Positions 27,147 through 36,031 are shown, numbered from the stretch's first letter. The stretch: DNA of 64,000 nucleotides from Carboxylicivirga agarovorans (GCF_050589845.1 NZ_JBNGPA010000006.1:62001-126000); one strand, 5' to 3'. The notes: generated by a model from the sequence alone, not told the origin. Program-made: numbers and translations.

Positions 27147-28733
27147 ATGTGCGGATTTGCAGTTTATACAGGAAGCGACAAAATGGACAAACTAAAGTTT
27201 GCCAGAGAGTTTAAAAAGATCCAATACCGGGGACCGGATAACTCAATTACCAGAGACTTTGAAGATAATGGCTGGATGGGATTCCACCGTCTTAGCATTA
27301 TGGATGTATCTGAAAATGGCAACCAACCGTTAGTTTATAAGCACATTAATTTAGTATGTAATGGAGAAGTATATAATTATAATGCGCTTAGAGCTAATTA
27401 CGAACAGTCATTTGAGTTCAAATCAACAAGCGACTGCGAGGTTATTATTCCACTGTTCCTCGAAAAAGGAATAGAAGAGACAGCCCGAACTCTTGATGCC
27501 GAATTTGTATTTGTCATTTACGATTCGGTAGCAAAGAAGTATTTTGCTGCACGTGATCCAATCGGCATACGTCCTTTATTTTACGGATATGACCAGCAAG
27601 GCGCGATTATGTTTGCCAGCGAAATGAAGTCCTTACATGAGATGTGTGATGATGTCAAACCATTTCCTCCGGGACATTATTACGACGGAGAGGCAATCAG
27701 GCAATACCGTGATATATCAAAAGTAGAGCAATTTGTAGACCACGAACAGGACGAAATATTTATGAACATCAACCATTACCTGACTAAGGGTATTGAGAAG
27801 CGTCTGCATGCTGATGTACCTGTTGGATTTCTGTTAAGTGGAGGTTTGGATTCAAGCCTTGTTTGTGCAGTTGGCGCCCGTATGCTTGATAAGCCCATAC
27901 GAACATTTGCCGTTGGTATAGAAGATGATCCGATTGACACCAAGTATGCACGCGTTGTTGCTGATTACCTGGGGGCTGATCACACCGAGGTACTATTTAA
28001 ACGTCAGGATATATTTGACTCACTAAGTCACTTGATATATTGCATTGAGACGTACGATATCACTACCATCCGAGCTTCAATGGGTATGTATATGGTTTGT
28101 AAGTATGTTTCTGAAAATACTGATATAAAAGTATTAATGACCGGTGAAATAAGTGATGAGATTTTCGGCTATAAGTACACTGACTTTGCTCCTTCACCCC
28201 AGGCTTTCCAACAGGAAGCTGAAAAGCGTCTGAATGAAATATACATGTACGATGTTTTACGCGCCGACAGAAGTATTTCATGTAATGGACTTGAAGCACG
28301 GGTTCCGTTTGGCGATCTGGACTTTGTTGAGTACGTAATGAGCATTCAGCCAGAGAAGAAAATGAATTTTACAGGCATTGGAAAATACCTGTTACGAAAG
28401 GCCTTTGAAGGTGACTATCTGCCAAAAGATATTTTATATCGCGAAAAGGCTGCCTTCTCTGATGCTGTTGGTCACAGTGTGGTAGATTACCTGAAGGCAT
28501 ATGCGGAAGAAATGTATAGTGATGAGGAATTTGAAATCAGGAAAGCAAAATATACACATGCAACACCTATTTCAAAAGAATCATTGATGTATCGCGAAAT
28601 ATTTGAACAACATTTCCCTGACAGAAGTCAATCGGTAAAAGATTTCTGGATGCCAAACAAAGAATGGGAAAACTGCGATGTTAATGACCCTAGTGCGCGC
28701 GTATTGCCGAACTATGGTAAAAGCGGAGAATAA
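27147..28733 (+). CDS. asnB: Asparagine synthase (glutamine-hydrolysing)
   Basis: A 528-residue class II amidotransferase making asparagine from aspartate, ATP and glutamine. The start is set at 27147 so that Cys2 (MCGFAVYTG) is the N-terminal nucleophile; the upstream in-frame ATG would mask it. The glutaminase domain shows YRGPDNS, RLSIMD and NGEVYNYN. The synthetase domain has the PP-loop LLSGGLDSSLV, TGEISDEIFGYKY and GLEARVPFGDLDFVEYVM. It is flanked by terminators on both sides, so it is its own unit although it sits between the two polyamine genes. Confidence 0.95.
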   Translation: MCGFAVYTGSDKMDKLKFAREFKKIQYRGPDNSITRDFEDNGWMGFHRLSIMDVSENGNQPLVYKHINLVCNGEVYNYNALRANYEQSFEFKSTSDCEVIIPLFLEKGIEETARTLDAEFVFVIYDSVAKKYFAARDPIGIRPLFYGYDQQGAIMFASEMKSLHEMCDDVKPFPPGHYYDGEAIRQYRDISKVEQFVDHEQDEIFMNINHYLTKGIEKRLHADVPVGFLLSGGLDSSLVCAVGARMLDKPIRTFAVGIEDDPIDTKYARVVADYLGADHTEVLFKRQDIFDSLSHLIYCIETYDITTIRASMGMYMVCKYVSENTDIKVLMTGEISDEIFGYKYTDFAPSPQAFQQEAEKRLNEIYMYDVLRADRSISCNGLEARVPFGDLDFVEYVMSIQPEKKMNFTGIGKYLLRKAFEGDYLPKDILYREKAAFSDAVGHSVVDYLKAYAEEMYSDEEFEIRKAKYTHATPISKESLMYREIFEQHFPDRSQSVKDFWMPNKEWENCDVNDPSARVLPNYGKSGE

Positions 28734-28763
28734 ACAATCATTAGCCATAAAAACAAAAGTCTG

Positions 28764-28804
28764 CAAAAGGCCGTTACCTGAAAGGGTGGCGGTCTTTTCT
28801 TTTT
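28764..28804 (+). terminator. Terminator after asnB
   Basis: AAAGGCCGTTACC and GGTGGCGGTCTTT form a 13-bp stem with wobble pairs around a short loop, followed by TTCTTTTT. It lies 30 bases past the asnB stop. Confidence 0.85.
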
Positions 28805-28829
28805 GTATCCGCCCAATTTCTTATTTTTG
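28802..28829 (+). promoter_or_regulatory. nspC promoter
   Basis: TTTG (28802-28805) overlapping the end of the asnB terminator, a 16-base spacer and TATTTTTG (28822-28829). The spacer is a little short, but the -7 box is good. It lies 16 bases before the nspC ATG. Confidence 0.55.
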
Positions 28830-28845
28830 CGAAAAATGAACTACA

Positions 28846-29988
28846 ATGCCAATTGACTATTCTCAAATAAAAACACCAGCCTATGTGCTGGATGAGCACT
28901 TGCTCCGAAATAATTTACAACTTATCAAATCGGTGCAGGACAAAGCAGGTATTGAAATTATTATGGCTTTCAAAGCTTTTTCAATGTGGAGCGCATTCCC
29001 TATTGTGCGCGAATATATTCCGAAAGCAACAGCCAGTTCTGTATTTGAGGCACGATTGGCCTTTGAGGAAATGGGAAGCAAAGCTCACACCTATTCTCCA
29101 GCGTATAAGAAGGAGGATTTTAAAGAGATCATGACGATGAGCAGTCATATCACATTTAATTCTTTATCTCAATTCCATCAGTTTAAACAAGACATAAGGG
29201 AACACCCCGAGTCTATTTCGGCAGGTCTGCGCATCAACCCACAGTTCAGTGATGTTGAAACAGACCTTTACAATCCTTGTGCACCAGGTTCAAGGCTAGG
29301 GATTATAGCCAGTCAATTACCGGAACAGCTTCCTGAAGAAATAGAGGGACTGCACTTCCATACACTATGTGAATCATCATCATATGACCTTGAAAAAACC
29401 CTCACTTCAGTGGAAGAACGTTTCGCCAAATATCTCCCCCAGGTAAAATGGATTAATATGGGTGGCGGGCACCTGATGACACGTAAAGACTATGATACCG
29501 AGCACCTCGTTCAACTTTTGAAACACTTTAAAGAAAAGTGGAATCTCCACATCATACTTGAACCGGGCAGTGCTTTTGCATGGGAAACAGGCGATTTGGT
29601 ATCATCTATTGTTGATATAGTCAATAACAATGGTATTCAAACAGCCATTCTGGATGTGTCATTTACAGCACATATGCCCGATTGCCTCGAGATGCCTTAT
29701 CAACCCAAAGTAAAAAACAGCGAACAAGGTACCATTGAAGGACAACATCATTACCGCCTGGGAGGCAACAGTTGCCTGGCCGGCGATTACATGGAATTCT
29801 GGTCTTTTGAAAAGGAATTAAAAATTGGTGACAAAATCATATTTGAAGATATGATACACTATACCATGGTTAAAACTACAATGTTCAATGGTGTGCCTCA
29901 CCCTTCAATTGCCATATGGAATGATGAGAAAGGATTAAACGTCGTAAAAAGATTTGGCTATGATGATTACAAAAGCCGTTTAAGCTAA
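28846..29988 (+). CDS. nspC: Carboxynorspermidine decarboxylase
   Basis: A 380-residue PLP enzyme of the alanine-racemase-fold decarboxylases. It removes CO2 from carboxynorspermidine or carboxyspermidine, the last step of the polyamine route begun by the gene at 25455. The PLP lysine is Lys43 in AFKAFSMW. HFHTLCES, NMGGGHLMTRKDYD, EPGSAFAWETGDL and the active-site Cys in GGNSCLAGDY are visible and typical of NspC. It has its own promoter and is convergent with the DoxX gene. Confidence 0.93.
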   Translation: MPIDYSQIKTPAYVLDEHLLRNNLQLIKSVQDKAGIEIIMAFKAFSMWSAFPIVREYIPKATASSVFEARLAFEEMGSKAHTYSPAYKKEDFKEIMTMSSHITFNSLSQFHQFKQDIREHPESISAGLRINPQFSDVETDLYNPCAPGSRLGIIASQLPEQLPEEIEGLHFHTLCESSSYDLEKTLTSVEERFAKYLPQVKWINMGGGHLMTRKDYDTEHLVQLLKHFKEKWNLHIILEPGSAFAWETGDLVSSIVDIVNNNGIQTAILDVSFTAHMPDCLEMPYQPKVKNSEQGTIEGQHHYRLGGNSCLAGDYMEFWSFEKELKIGDKIIFEDMIHYTMVKTTMFNGVPHPSIAIWNDEKGLNVVKRFGYDDYKSRLS

Positions 29989-30029
29989 AAAACACAACAG
30001 GCTGTTTGCTTATAACAACAGACAGCCTG
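29986..30029 (-). terminator. Terminator of the DoxX gene
   Basis: Read leftward, CAGGCTGT and ACAGCCTG (30029-30022 and 30005-29998) form an 8-bp stem followed by TTGTGTTTTTT. It may also serve nspC from the other side but lacks a T-run there. Confidence 0.65.
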
Positions 30030-30053
30030 CCAGATAAAAATACCATTCACCCT

Positions 30054-30452
30054 TTAATCCCATTTATGTCCTGACGAAATGGAGAGTCGGCCGGCTCCGG
30101 TTAAAAACAAAGCAACAGCACCAAACAAGTACAGACCCAATAGTTCTATACCCCATCCACCATGCTGATTTAAGGTAAAAATATCATTGGCATGAACCAG
30201 GAAGATAGCTACCAGCACATTGACAATGTAGACGACACTTACCAGGCGGGTTCTATAACCCACGATAATTAATATAGGTGCGACAATTTCGCCCAGGTAA
30301 ACCCCATAGGCGATAAAAGCTGGCAACCCTGCTTCAGAAAGCATGCCTTTTATAAATCCTAAGCCAGATAATTTTGCCAGTCCATGCAATAGCATTAATA
30401 TGCCAACCGACAATCTTAATACCAGTAATCCTAAGTCCAAATTTCTCTTCAT
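30054..30452 (-). CDS. DoxX family membrane protein
   Basis: A 132-residue inner-membrane protein with four hydrophobic helices. The family block SVGILMLLHGLAKL near the start and GYRTRLVSVVYIVNVLVAIF are typical of DoxX/SURF4-like proteins. Members are linked to redox balance or to quinone-dependent oxidation (as in DoxD/DoxA), but for most the role is unproven. Single gene between two terminators; no partner suggests a function. Confidence 0.85.
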   Translation of the reverse strand: MKRNLDLGLLVLRLSVGILMLLHGLAKLSGLGFIKGMLSEAGLPAFIAYGVYLGEIVAPILIIVGYRTRLVSVVYIVNVLVAIFLVHANDIFTLNQHGGWGIELLGLYLFGAVALFLTGAGRLSISSGHKWD

Positions 30453-30654
30453 TGTTATAGCTATTAGTATTAAACCTGAAGTTATCTAATTCAACAAATT
30501 GATAAAAACCAAGAAACGGCTTAACTATTCGACGCCGGTCTCAGAGTTCTATATTTCAAACAAGAAACCTATGATTGAGTTTAAATCCTTATCAGGCTTA
30601 ACATTTGATTAACAAATCCCTGTGTCTTATATTATAAGAGAAACCTGAGACTAT

Positions 30655-30687
30655 TATAAAAAAACCGCAGTTACAAAACTGCGGTTT
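30655..30687 (-). terminator. Terminator of the DUF4136 lipoprotein gene
   Basis: AAACCGCAG and CTGCGGTTT form a perfect stem of 9-10 bp; read leftward it is followed by seven T. Confidence 0.9.
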
Positions 30688-30710
30688 ATGATCATATTAA
30701 GCACTCATTA

Positions 30711-31226
30711 CTATATCGGATATTTCAAAAACAATTGCTGCACTAATTCATCTGTTGCTTTCGTTCTTTTTTCACCACCCGATGGAGGCATAAAGCCTTC
30801 TCCTCGTCCTTCCCATATCAATTGCTTTTCTCGCACATCAATAAGGCTGACAATTAGGGTTCCTTCCCGGTAATTATTAACATCAGTTGAGGTGTACCAA
30901 CCTCCCCAACCATAATAATAAGGTCCGTAACCACCATAATGCGTATTGGTAACAACTGTTTTCTCCACCGCTGTCACATACCCGTTAACCAATAGATCAG
31001 GTTGTTCAGAAAGAGTATATCCACGCTTTTCCATCTCTGACTTAATGGCATTTTTTATGCGGCGCTTATCTAAATCATTCACTTTAATTTCATCAAAACT
31101 CTGACTGAAATTAAAAGTCTGATACCCTCTGAAATCAGCTGATGGATCCCAATCTGCCGTCGTTCGAATAGAAGAGCATGCTCCTAACAAAACGGCTATC
31201 ATTGCTAAAACAAACAACTTCTTCAT
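30711..31226 (-). CDS. DUF4136 domain lipoprotein
   Basis: A 171-residue lipoprotein from the ATG at 31226 (MKKLFVLAMIAVLLGAC, Cys17). A longer frame starting at 31349 runs through the upstream gene and has no signal. The DUF4136 pattern is clear: TADWDPSADFRGYQTFNF, DLDKRRIKNAIKSEMEKRGY, PDLLVNGYVTAVEKT, GTLIVSLIDVREKQLIWEGRGEG. The middle holds a Gly/Tyr/Trp-rich loop (GGYGPYYYGWGGWY). The family is widespread, of unknown function and outer-membrane associated. It follows the Tyr/Trp/His-rich protein by 34 bases and ends with a strong terminator, so the two form an operon. Confidence 0.88.
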   Translation of the reverse strand: MKKLFVLAMIAVLLGACSSIRTTADWDPSADFRGYQTFNFSQSFDEIKVNDLDKRRIKNAIKSEMEKRGYTLSEQPDLLVNGYVTAVEKTVVTNTHYGGYGPYYYGWGGWYTSTDVNNYREGTLIVSLIDVREKQLIWEGRGEGFMPPSGGEKRTKATDELVQQLFLKYPI

Positions 31227-31260
31227 AATCTCAAGTTTAAAAATCAAACAAATAATATAA

Positions 31261-32754
31261 CTATCGCCTTCTGAAACCACCCGAAGGACGTGTTGCAGGA
31301 CGTGTTGCCGGTGTTGATGGCCTACTCCAGTTCTGCCTGAAACTTTCATTAGAACGGTAATTGTTATAATTCGTTTTCGGAGCAGGACGTGTAGCTGGCC
31401 TTGTTGAAGGCTGAGTCGGACGTGTCGAAGGCTGACTTGGCCTTGTCGAAGGCTGTGTCGGACGCGTTGAAGGTTGACTCGGACGTGTCGAAGGCCTTGT
31501 TTCAGGTCGCGTTGAAGGACGCTGAGCCGGTCGCGTTTCAGGCCTTACATCAGGTCTTACCGCCGGACGCTCATTGGGCCACTGTTTAGGTATGATCTTA
31601 CCCCTGTTATTATCAATGCGCGCCAGGTTACCACGATCAATATTAATGTTGTTATTTATGTTAACATTAACAGTTCTGTTAAAATTATAATACGATCGCG
31701 GATGGCGATGCGAATGACGATAATAATGATAGGTCAGATGCGGATAACGGTTTGGATAATACCTGTGATGCCATCCAACATACCAGTATGAAGGCATTCC
31801 TATAAACACAACGCCACGTGGCCCGTAGTAAAATCCGGTATGGTAATACCATGGATAAGGTCGCCAGTATGGGTAGCTGTACCAATAAGGATAGCCATAC
31901 CAATAGGAATAATGGTTAACATGTACAACCTCCACTTCTTTTGTTACCGGATCAGTTATACTTTTATTAGTCATTTCTTCAGAAGCAAATTGCTCCGCAG
32001 CATCAAGCATTTCCTGATAAGCCTCCGGATCTTCCTTCAACTTTTCCTGGTAATCAGCAAGCTCCTGTTCCTTCTGCGCCTTTATCTGATTATGCAGCAC
32101 TTCCAGTTTGGCATTCATCTCTTCAGGATACTGCTTGTAGACACTCCCGGCCAGGCGCGTAAACTCATAGTTTTCGGCCATGGTCGACAGAACTTCAGGC
32201 GTATCAAGCAGGCGTCTTATCGACCTCTGAAAATCATCATCGTATTTTCCAATAAGTGTTTCAAATCCCTGCTGATTCTTCTCATTCAGCTGATCAATAG
32301 CTGCCAGTGCCTTATATCGTTTTCTTCCATACTTTAAAGCAGCTTCATGAATATCCTGGGGATATGACAGAATGATATTTTCAATGTCACGCTTTTTAAG
32401 CTTCCCTTCGATGGTTAATTCTTTAAGCAGATCAGGATAACGACTAAGCTCGTATATTCCAAATTGAGTATCACGATCAAAATCCTTAATAATATGCTGA
32501 AAAGAATTTTGAGCATCCTCCTGCATTTCTTTAAGCTTCGTAACAACCTGTACCTCCTGGGCCACTGTCAAAATATCTTTTCTGATGGTTTCATCATAAC
32601 CTGCCAGTCCATTTAACAAGCTACTGTCTTCCTTTATCACCTTCCGAAGTTGATTACGATCAGTTTGAGCAACTGAATTAAAAGCAAGTAAATGCAACAT
32701 CAACATCCACATAAGGTGAATTCTGTACTTTCTATATTTGTTAATTATCCTCAT
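31261..32754 (-). CDS. Secreted Tyr/Trp/His-rich protein with RPxTRP repeats, function unknown
   Basis: A 497-residue exported protein (signal peptide to about FNSVAQ). Residues ~30-270 are helical and charged with no recognised domain. Residues ~280-360 are a very aromatic and His-rich segment (YWYGYPYWYSYPYWRPYP, HHRYYPNRYPH). A Asn-rich stretch follows (NVNINNNINIDRGN). The C-terminal ~100 residues are an Arg/Pro/Thr array with a 7-residue period (STRPTQP/STRPSQP) and a basic end (GGFRRR). Aromatic regions of this sort occur in DUF3300-like envelope proteins. A cell-wall or matrix interaction is conceivable, not shown. Operon with the DUF4136 lipoprotein. Confidence 0.8.
   Translation of the reverse strand: MRIINKYRKYRIHLMWMLMLHLLAFNSVAQTDRNQLRKVIKEDSSLLNGLAGYDETIRKDILTVAQEVQVVTKLKEMQEDAQNSFQHIIKDFDRDTQFGIYELSRYPDLLKELTIEGKLKKRDIENIILSYPQDIHEAALKYGRKRYKALAAIDQLNEKNQQGFETLIGKYDDDFQRSIRRLLDTPEVLSTMAENYEFTRLAGSVYKQYPEEMNAKLEVLHNQIKAQKEQELADYQEKLKEDPEAYQEMLDAAEQFASEEMTNKSITDPVTKEVEVVHVNHYSYWYGYPYWYSYPYWRPYPWYYHTGFYYGPRGVVFIGMPSYWYVGWHHRYYPNRYPHLTYHYYRHSHRHPRSYYNFNRTVNVNINNNINIDRGNLARIDNNRGKIIPKQWPNERPAVRPDVRPETRPAQRPSTRPETRPSTRPSQPSTRPTQPSTRPSQPSTRPTQPSTRPATRPAPKTNYNNYRSNESFRQNWSRPSTPATRPATRPSGGFRRR
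31396..31491 (-). repeat. 21-bp tandem repeat inside the RP-rich gene
   Basis: About four and a half copies of a 21-bp unit encode STRPTQP/STRPSQP. Looser RP repeats continue to about 31575. Copy number may vary by slippage. Confidence 0.8.
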
Positions 32755-32986
32755 AGTAAAAAGCTATTAAGTTTTGTTTAGGCTATATTTATTTGTTATA
32801 CAATAATCAATTTGCATGCCATTTTAAGAGCATCTAATATCTGAAATAAATAAACAGTACTGAAAAGTAAGAAAACTTTCATACATCCGGATGCAACTTT
32901 CACTTTAAAAAATTGTCACTTTAAACAGAAAAACAGGTTTAACTACCTATTTGTCACTACCTTTACCTTACAACATCACAAGAAAA

Positions 32987-33844
32987 ATGACTAACACCCC
33001 AAGTAAACTAGCTGTTATAACCGGTCCAACCAGTGGAATTGGCCTCGCTTTTGCACATAAGCTTGCTAAGCAAAACTACAAGCTCCTTCTTATTGCCCGA
33101 AGTAAAACAAAAGTACACCACACAGCCAAGTTATTAAAGCATGAATACAATATAGATGTTAACTACCTTGTAGCTGACCTGGCAAATGACAATGACATCT
33201 GCAGGGTTGAAAACAAACTAAAAAACCTGAACAACATTGAACTGCTTATTAACAATGCGGGTTTTGGCTTAGCAGGTTTCTTTATGGAAATTTCTCTTGA
33301 AGAACAACTCAAGATGTTGAATGTACATATTGCCTGTACTATTCGATTCTCAAAGGCTGTATTGCCTGCAATGATCAGACAAAAGAAAGGTTACATCATT
33401 AACCTGTCCTCTTTTGCCGCTTTTATGGAACTACCGGGAACTGTTATGTACTCAACAACTAAAGCCGCCATAATTAAGTTCTCCCAAACCCTGCAATCTG
33501 AAGTAGTTAAATATGGCATTAAGATTCAGGCCTTAAGCCCGGGCTTCACTCCAACAGCTTTTCATACATCCATCAACCGGGAAACAGAGTTTATTGATCG
33601 TGTACCATCGTTCTTGTGGACCCCTATTCAACAAGTCGTTGATACATCATTAGCCAGGCTCAATACTAATAAAGTCATATGCATTCCCGGGACCATTAAT
33701 ACCATGCTCTTCTGGCTAAACAAAGCACCTTTCTTGTCAAGGTGGATCCAGCACATTGCAGCAAAACGTCAAAAAGAGCAAGCCTGCTCTACCGCGATAA
33801 TTGCCAATGAAGACTTACAAAAAACCGCGGCTACTGTCACATAA
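32987..33844 (+). CDS. Short-chain dehydrogenase/reductase
   Basis: A 285-residue classical SDR oxidoreductase from the ATG at 32987 (MTNTPSKLAVITGPTSGIG). The NAD(P)-binding TGPTSGIG, the NNAGFG block and the catalytic Ser plus YSTTK (Tyr-x3-Lys) are intact. The C-terminal extension with FLWTPIQQVVDTSLARL resembles DltE-like or 17-beta-HSD-like SDRs that act on lipids or fatty acyl groups, but the substrate is unknown. Transcribed alone between divergent and convergent neighbours. Confidence 0.88.
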   Translation: MTNTPSKLAVITGPTSGIGLAFAHKLAKQNYKLLLIARSKTKVHHTAKLLKHEYNIDVNYLVADLANDNDICRVENKLKNLNNIELLINNAGFGLAGFFMEISLEEQLKMLNVHIACTIRFSKAVLPAMIRQKKGYIINLSSFAAFMELPGTVMYSTTKAAIIKFSQTLQSEVVKYGIKIQALSPGFTPTAFHTSINRETEFIDRVPSFLWTPIQQVVDTSLARLNTNKVICIPGTINTMLFWLNKAPFLSRWIQHIAAKRQKEQACSTAIIANEDLQKTAATVT

Positions 33845-33883
33845 ATCGACATATAGCCACGGTTATACCTATGCTTTATAAGC

Positions 33884-35293
33884 TTATTTTCTTTCTAAAA
33901 GCACTACATTTTCAACATGATGTGTATGTGGAAACATATCAACAGGCTGTACTTTAGTTACTTTATATCGAACATCAAGCATATTTAAATCGCGTGCCTG
34001 CGTAGCAGAATTACAACTCACGTATACAATTCGGTCAGGAGCTGTGGTTAATATGGTCTGAACAACATCTGCATGCATACCTGCGCGAGGAGGATCAACG
34101 ATCATCACATCAGGATGGCCTTGTTTTTTGATAAAATCAAAATTCAGAACATCCTTCATATCACCGGCAAAAAACACGGTATTATCAATACTGTTGATAT
34201 CTGAATTCACGCGGGCGTCTTCAATGGCTTCAGGTACATACTCTACTCCCACTACCTTTTTAGCCTGACCCGCGACAAAGTTGGCAATGGTTCCGGTACC
34301 TGTATATAAATCGTAAACAACCTCATGCTTTTTTATATTTGCAAAATCACGTGTTACTTTATACAGTTCATACGCCTGCTCAGAATTTGTCTGATAAAAA
34401 GACTTAGGTCCTATTTTAAACTTTAGCCCTTCCATCTCTTCAAATATATGATCGCGACCGTTAAACAGGATAATATCCTGATCGGTTATGGTATCATTCT
34501 TCTTGGAGTTGATCACATACATTAATGATGTGATCTCAGGAAACTGCTCCTTGATATGGTTCAACAAAGCCTCTCGGTTTTCTTTATCCTCATGAAACAC
34601 AGTCAAAATTACCATCAGCTCATTGGTTGAACTCGTTCTGATGATCAACGTCCTTAAAAAACCTTCCTGCTTCTTTAAATCAAAGAAAGTTATTCCGTGT
34701 TCAAGTGCAAATTCTTTAATGGCCAGCCGGATGGCATTGGAGGGATCTTTTTGAAGATGACATTTCTTCACATCTTCAACCTTATCGAACATACCTGGTA
34801 TGTGGAAACCAACACCATTTCGGTGCTCTATTGTCTCATCGCTTTGCAGCTCCTGTTCTGATAACCAGCGGTTATTTGAAAAGGTAAACTCCAGTTTATT
34901 ACGATAAAACTCCGTTTTTGCAGAACCCAATATAGGCAATGATTCAGGCAGCTCAACCTTACCAATACGTGACAGGTTATTCAGCACCTCACGCTCTTTA
35001 TATTTTAACTGATGCTCATAAGGTAATGCCTGCCACTTACAGCCTCCGCACACACCAAAATGCTCACAAAAAGGTTTCTGCCTTATTGGGCTGTATTCAT
35101 GGAAGAATACAGGAAATCCTTCGTAATAACTCCGGCGCTTCTTTGTTACCTGCACATCTACAACATCACCTGGTACTGCACGCTGCACAAATACCACACG
35201 GTCTTCAACCCGGCACATTGCTTTACCCTCTGCCGCTACATCTGTTATTGTTACCTTTTTTAATAAAGGCTTACTTTTTCGTGATCGTCCCAC
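33884..35293 (-). CDS. rlmD: 23S rRNA (uracil-5-)-methyltransferase, RlmD/TrmA family
   Basis: A SAM-dependent enzyme making m5U in 23S rRNA. Order: TRAM domain (~10-65), [4Fe-4S] cysteines in CEHFGVCGGC plus KKCHL, SAM-binding YDLYTGTGTIANF, DPPRAGMH, and the catalytic Cys in VYVSCNSATQARDL. I choose the GTG start at 35293 (reads GRSRKSKPLLKK), because the only upstream candidate, a TTG at 35317, overlaps a -7 promoter box. The exact target uridine (747 or 1939) cannot be told; the symbol is by family. Single gene, convergent with the SDR gene. Confidence 0.88.
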   Translation of the reverse strand: MGRSRKSKPLLKKVTITDVAAEGKAMCRVEDRVVFVQRAVPGDVVDVQVTKKRRSYYEGFPVFFHEYSPIRQKPFCEHFGVCGGCKWQALPYEHQLKYKEREVLNNLSRIGKVELPESLPILGSAKTEFYRNKLEFTFSNNRWLSEQELQSDETIEHRNGVGFHIPGMFDKVEDVKKCHLQKDPSNAIRLAIKEFALEHGITFFDLKKQEGFLRTLIIRTSSTNELMVILTVFHEDKENREALLNHIKEQFPEITSLMYVINSKKNDTITDQDIILFNGRDHIFEEMEGLKFKIGPKSFYQTNSEQAYELYKVTRDFANIKKHEVVYDLYTGTGTIANFVAGQAKKVVGVEYVPEAIEDARVNSDINSIDNTVFFAGDMKDVLNFDFIKKQGHPDVMIVDPPRAGMHADVVQTILTTAPDRIVYVSCNSATQARDLNMLDVRYKVTKVQPVDMFPHTHHVENVVLLERK

Positions 35294-35314
35294 TTTTATA
35301 TTGTTTTTCGGGCG

Positions 35315-35322
35315 CAAAATTA
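35315..35322 (-). promoter_or_regulatory. -7 box of the rRNA methyltransferase gene
   Basis: Read leftward this is TAATTTTG, a TAnnTTTG match. It covers the candidate TTG codon, so transcription would begin downstream of it and translation at the GTG at 35293, after a leader of about 15 bases preceded by an A-rich stretch. Confidence 0.5.
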
Positions 35323-35438
35323 ATTAAAAAAGCATACAATTACGACTAAAGTGTTTGAATCAGCAGATGTTAAAGTTAAACCTCCCAATAAAAAGCATGA
35401 TATGTTAACGTTTAAGCTTCCTTTATGCCATAAATAAC

Positions 35439-35446
35439 TATTTTTG
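35439..35446 (+). promoter_or_regulatory. -7 box of the queF-like gene
   Basis: TATTTTTG matches TAnnTTTG, 41 bases before the start codon. The -33 region is weak. Confidence 0.5.
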
Positions 35447-35487
35447 TGCTTCATATAGCAAAACAAAAACCAAAAATTATTTAATTA

Positions 35488-35928
35488 ATGGAACAAAAGG
35501 TATTAACCTACAAAGACATTGATGCGAGCATCTTAAAGTCTTTACCAAACCCAACCGGGCAGGCGTACGAAATTAAAATCAAGATTCCTGAATTTACATT
35601 TTTAGGGGTAAAGAACCAGCCTGATTTTGCAGATGTATACATTACTTTTTACCCCAAAAAACGCATTATTGAGCTTAAATCGTTGAAGGAATACGTTCAC
35701 CACCTGCGTGACATTACAGTATCATACGAGCGCTTGATTAATGTATTTTATGACAACATGGTGGAGATCTATGACCCGGAACGCATCCGTGTAACCATGA
35801 TCTGTAATCCACGCGGAGGTATAAGTTCAAAACTGACTGTTGACTCTGATTGGAAAGTTCGTGGAGGTGATGAAAAGTTCAGTGACTGGAAAAACAACCT
35901 GGAAGACACCTGGCAGGTAACAATGTAG
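35488..35928 (+). CDS. QueF-like tunnelling-fold protein lacking the catalytic cysteine
   Basis: A 146-residue protein of the QueF (preQ0 reductase) family, whose members reduce the nitrile of 7-cyano-7-deazaguanine with NADPH in queuosine synthesis. The family signature ELKSLKEYV (62-70), QPDFADVYI (44-52) and NPRGGIS (107-113) are clear. In B. subtilis QueF the block LCPKTGQPDF carries the nucleophile Cys55; here it reads LGVKNQPDF, one residue shorter with Gly40. The only Cys in the protein is Cys106, elsewhere. The His96 position is Tyr80, while the base-recognising Glu (Glu81) and Asp46 are kept. It may bind a deazapurine or pterin-like ligand without canonical nitrile reduction. Own promoter and terminator; no other queuosine genes nearby. 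Confidence 0.85.
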   Translation: MEQKVLTYKDIDASILKSLPNPTGQAYEIKIKIPEFTFLGVKNQPDFADVYITFYPKKRIIELKSLKEYVHHLRDITVSYERLINVFYDNMVEIYDPERIRVTMICNPRGGISSKLTVDSDWKVRGGDEKFSDWKNNLEDTWQVTM

Positions 35929-35998
35929 AATAGATCAACAGGTTATTAGGTAATAGACCGCTGATTAATAACCACGAGATTTCAGAATATATAATTAC

Positions 35999-36022
35999 AA
36001 AGGCGACCGTTGGTCGCCTTTG
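35999..36022. terminator. Bidirectional terminator between queF-like and small-protein genes
   Basis: A perfect 10-bp stem AAAGGCGACC/GGTCGCCTTT with a GTT loop. It lies 70 bases after the queF-like stop and just beyond the end of the convergent small gene at 36032. Confidence 0.85.
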
Positions 36023-36031
36023 TTGTATATG

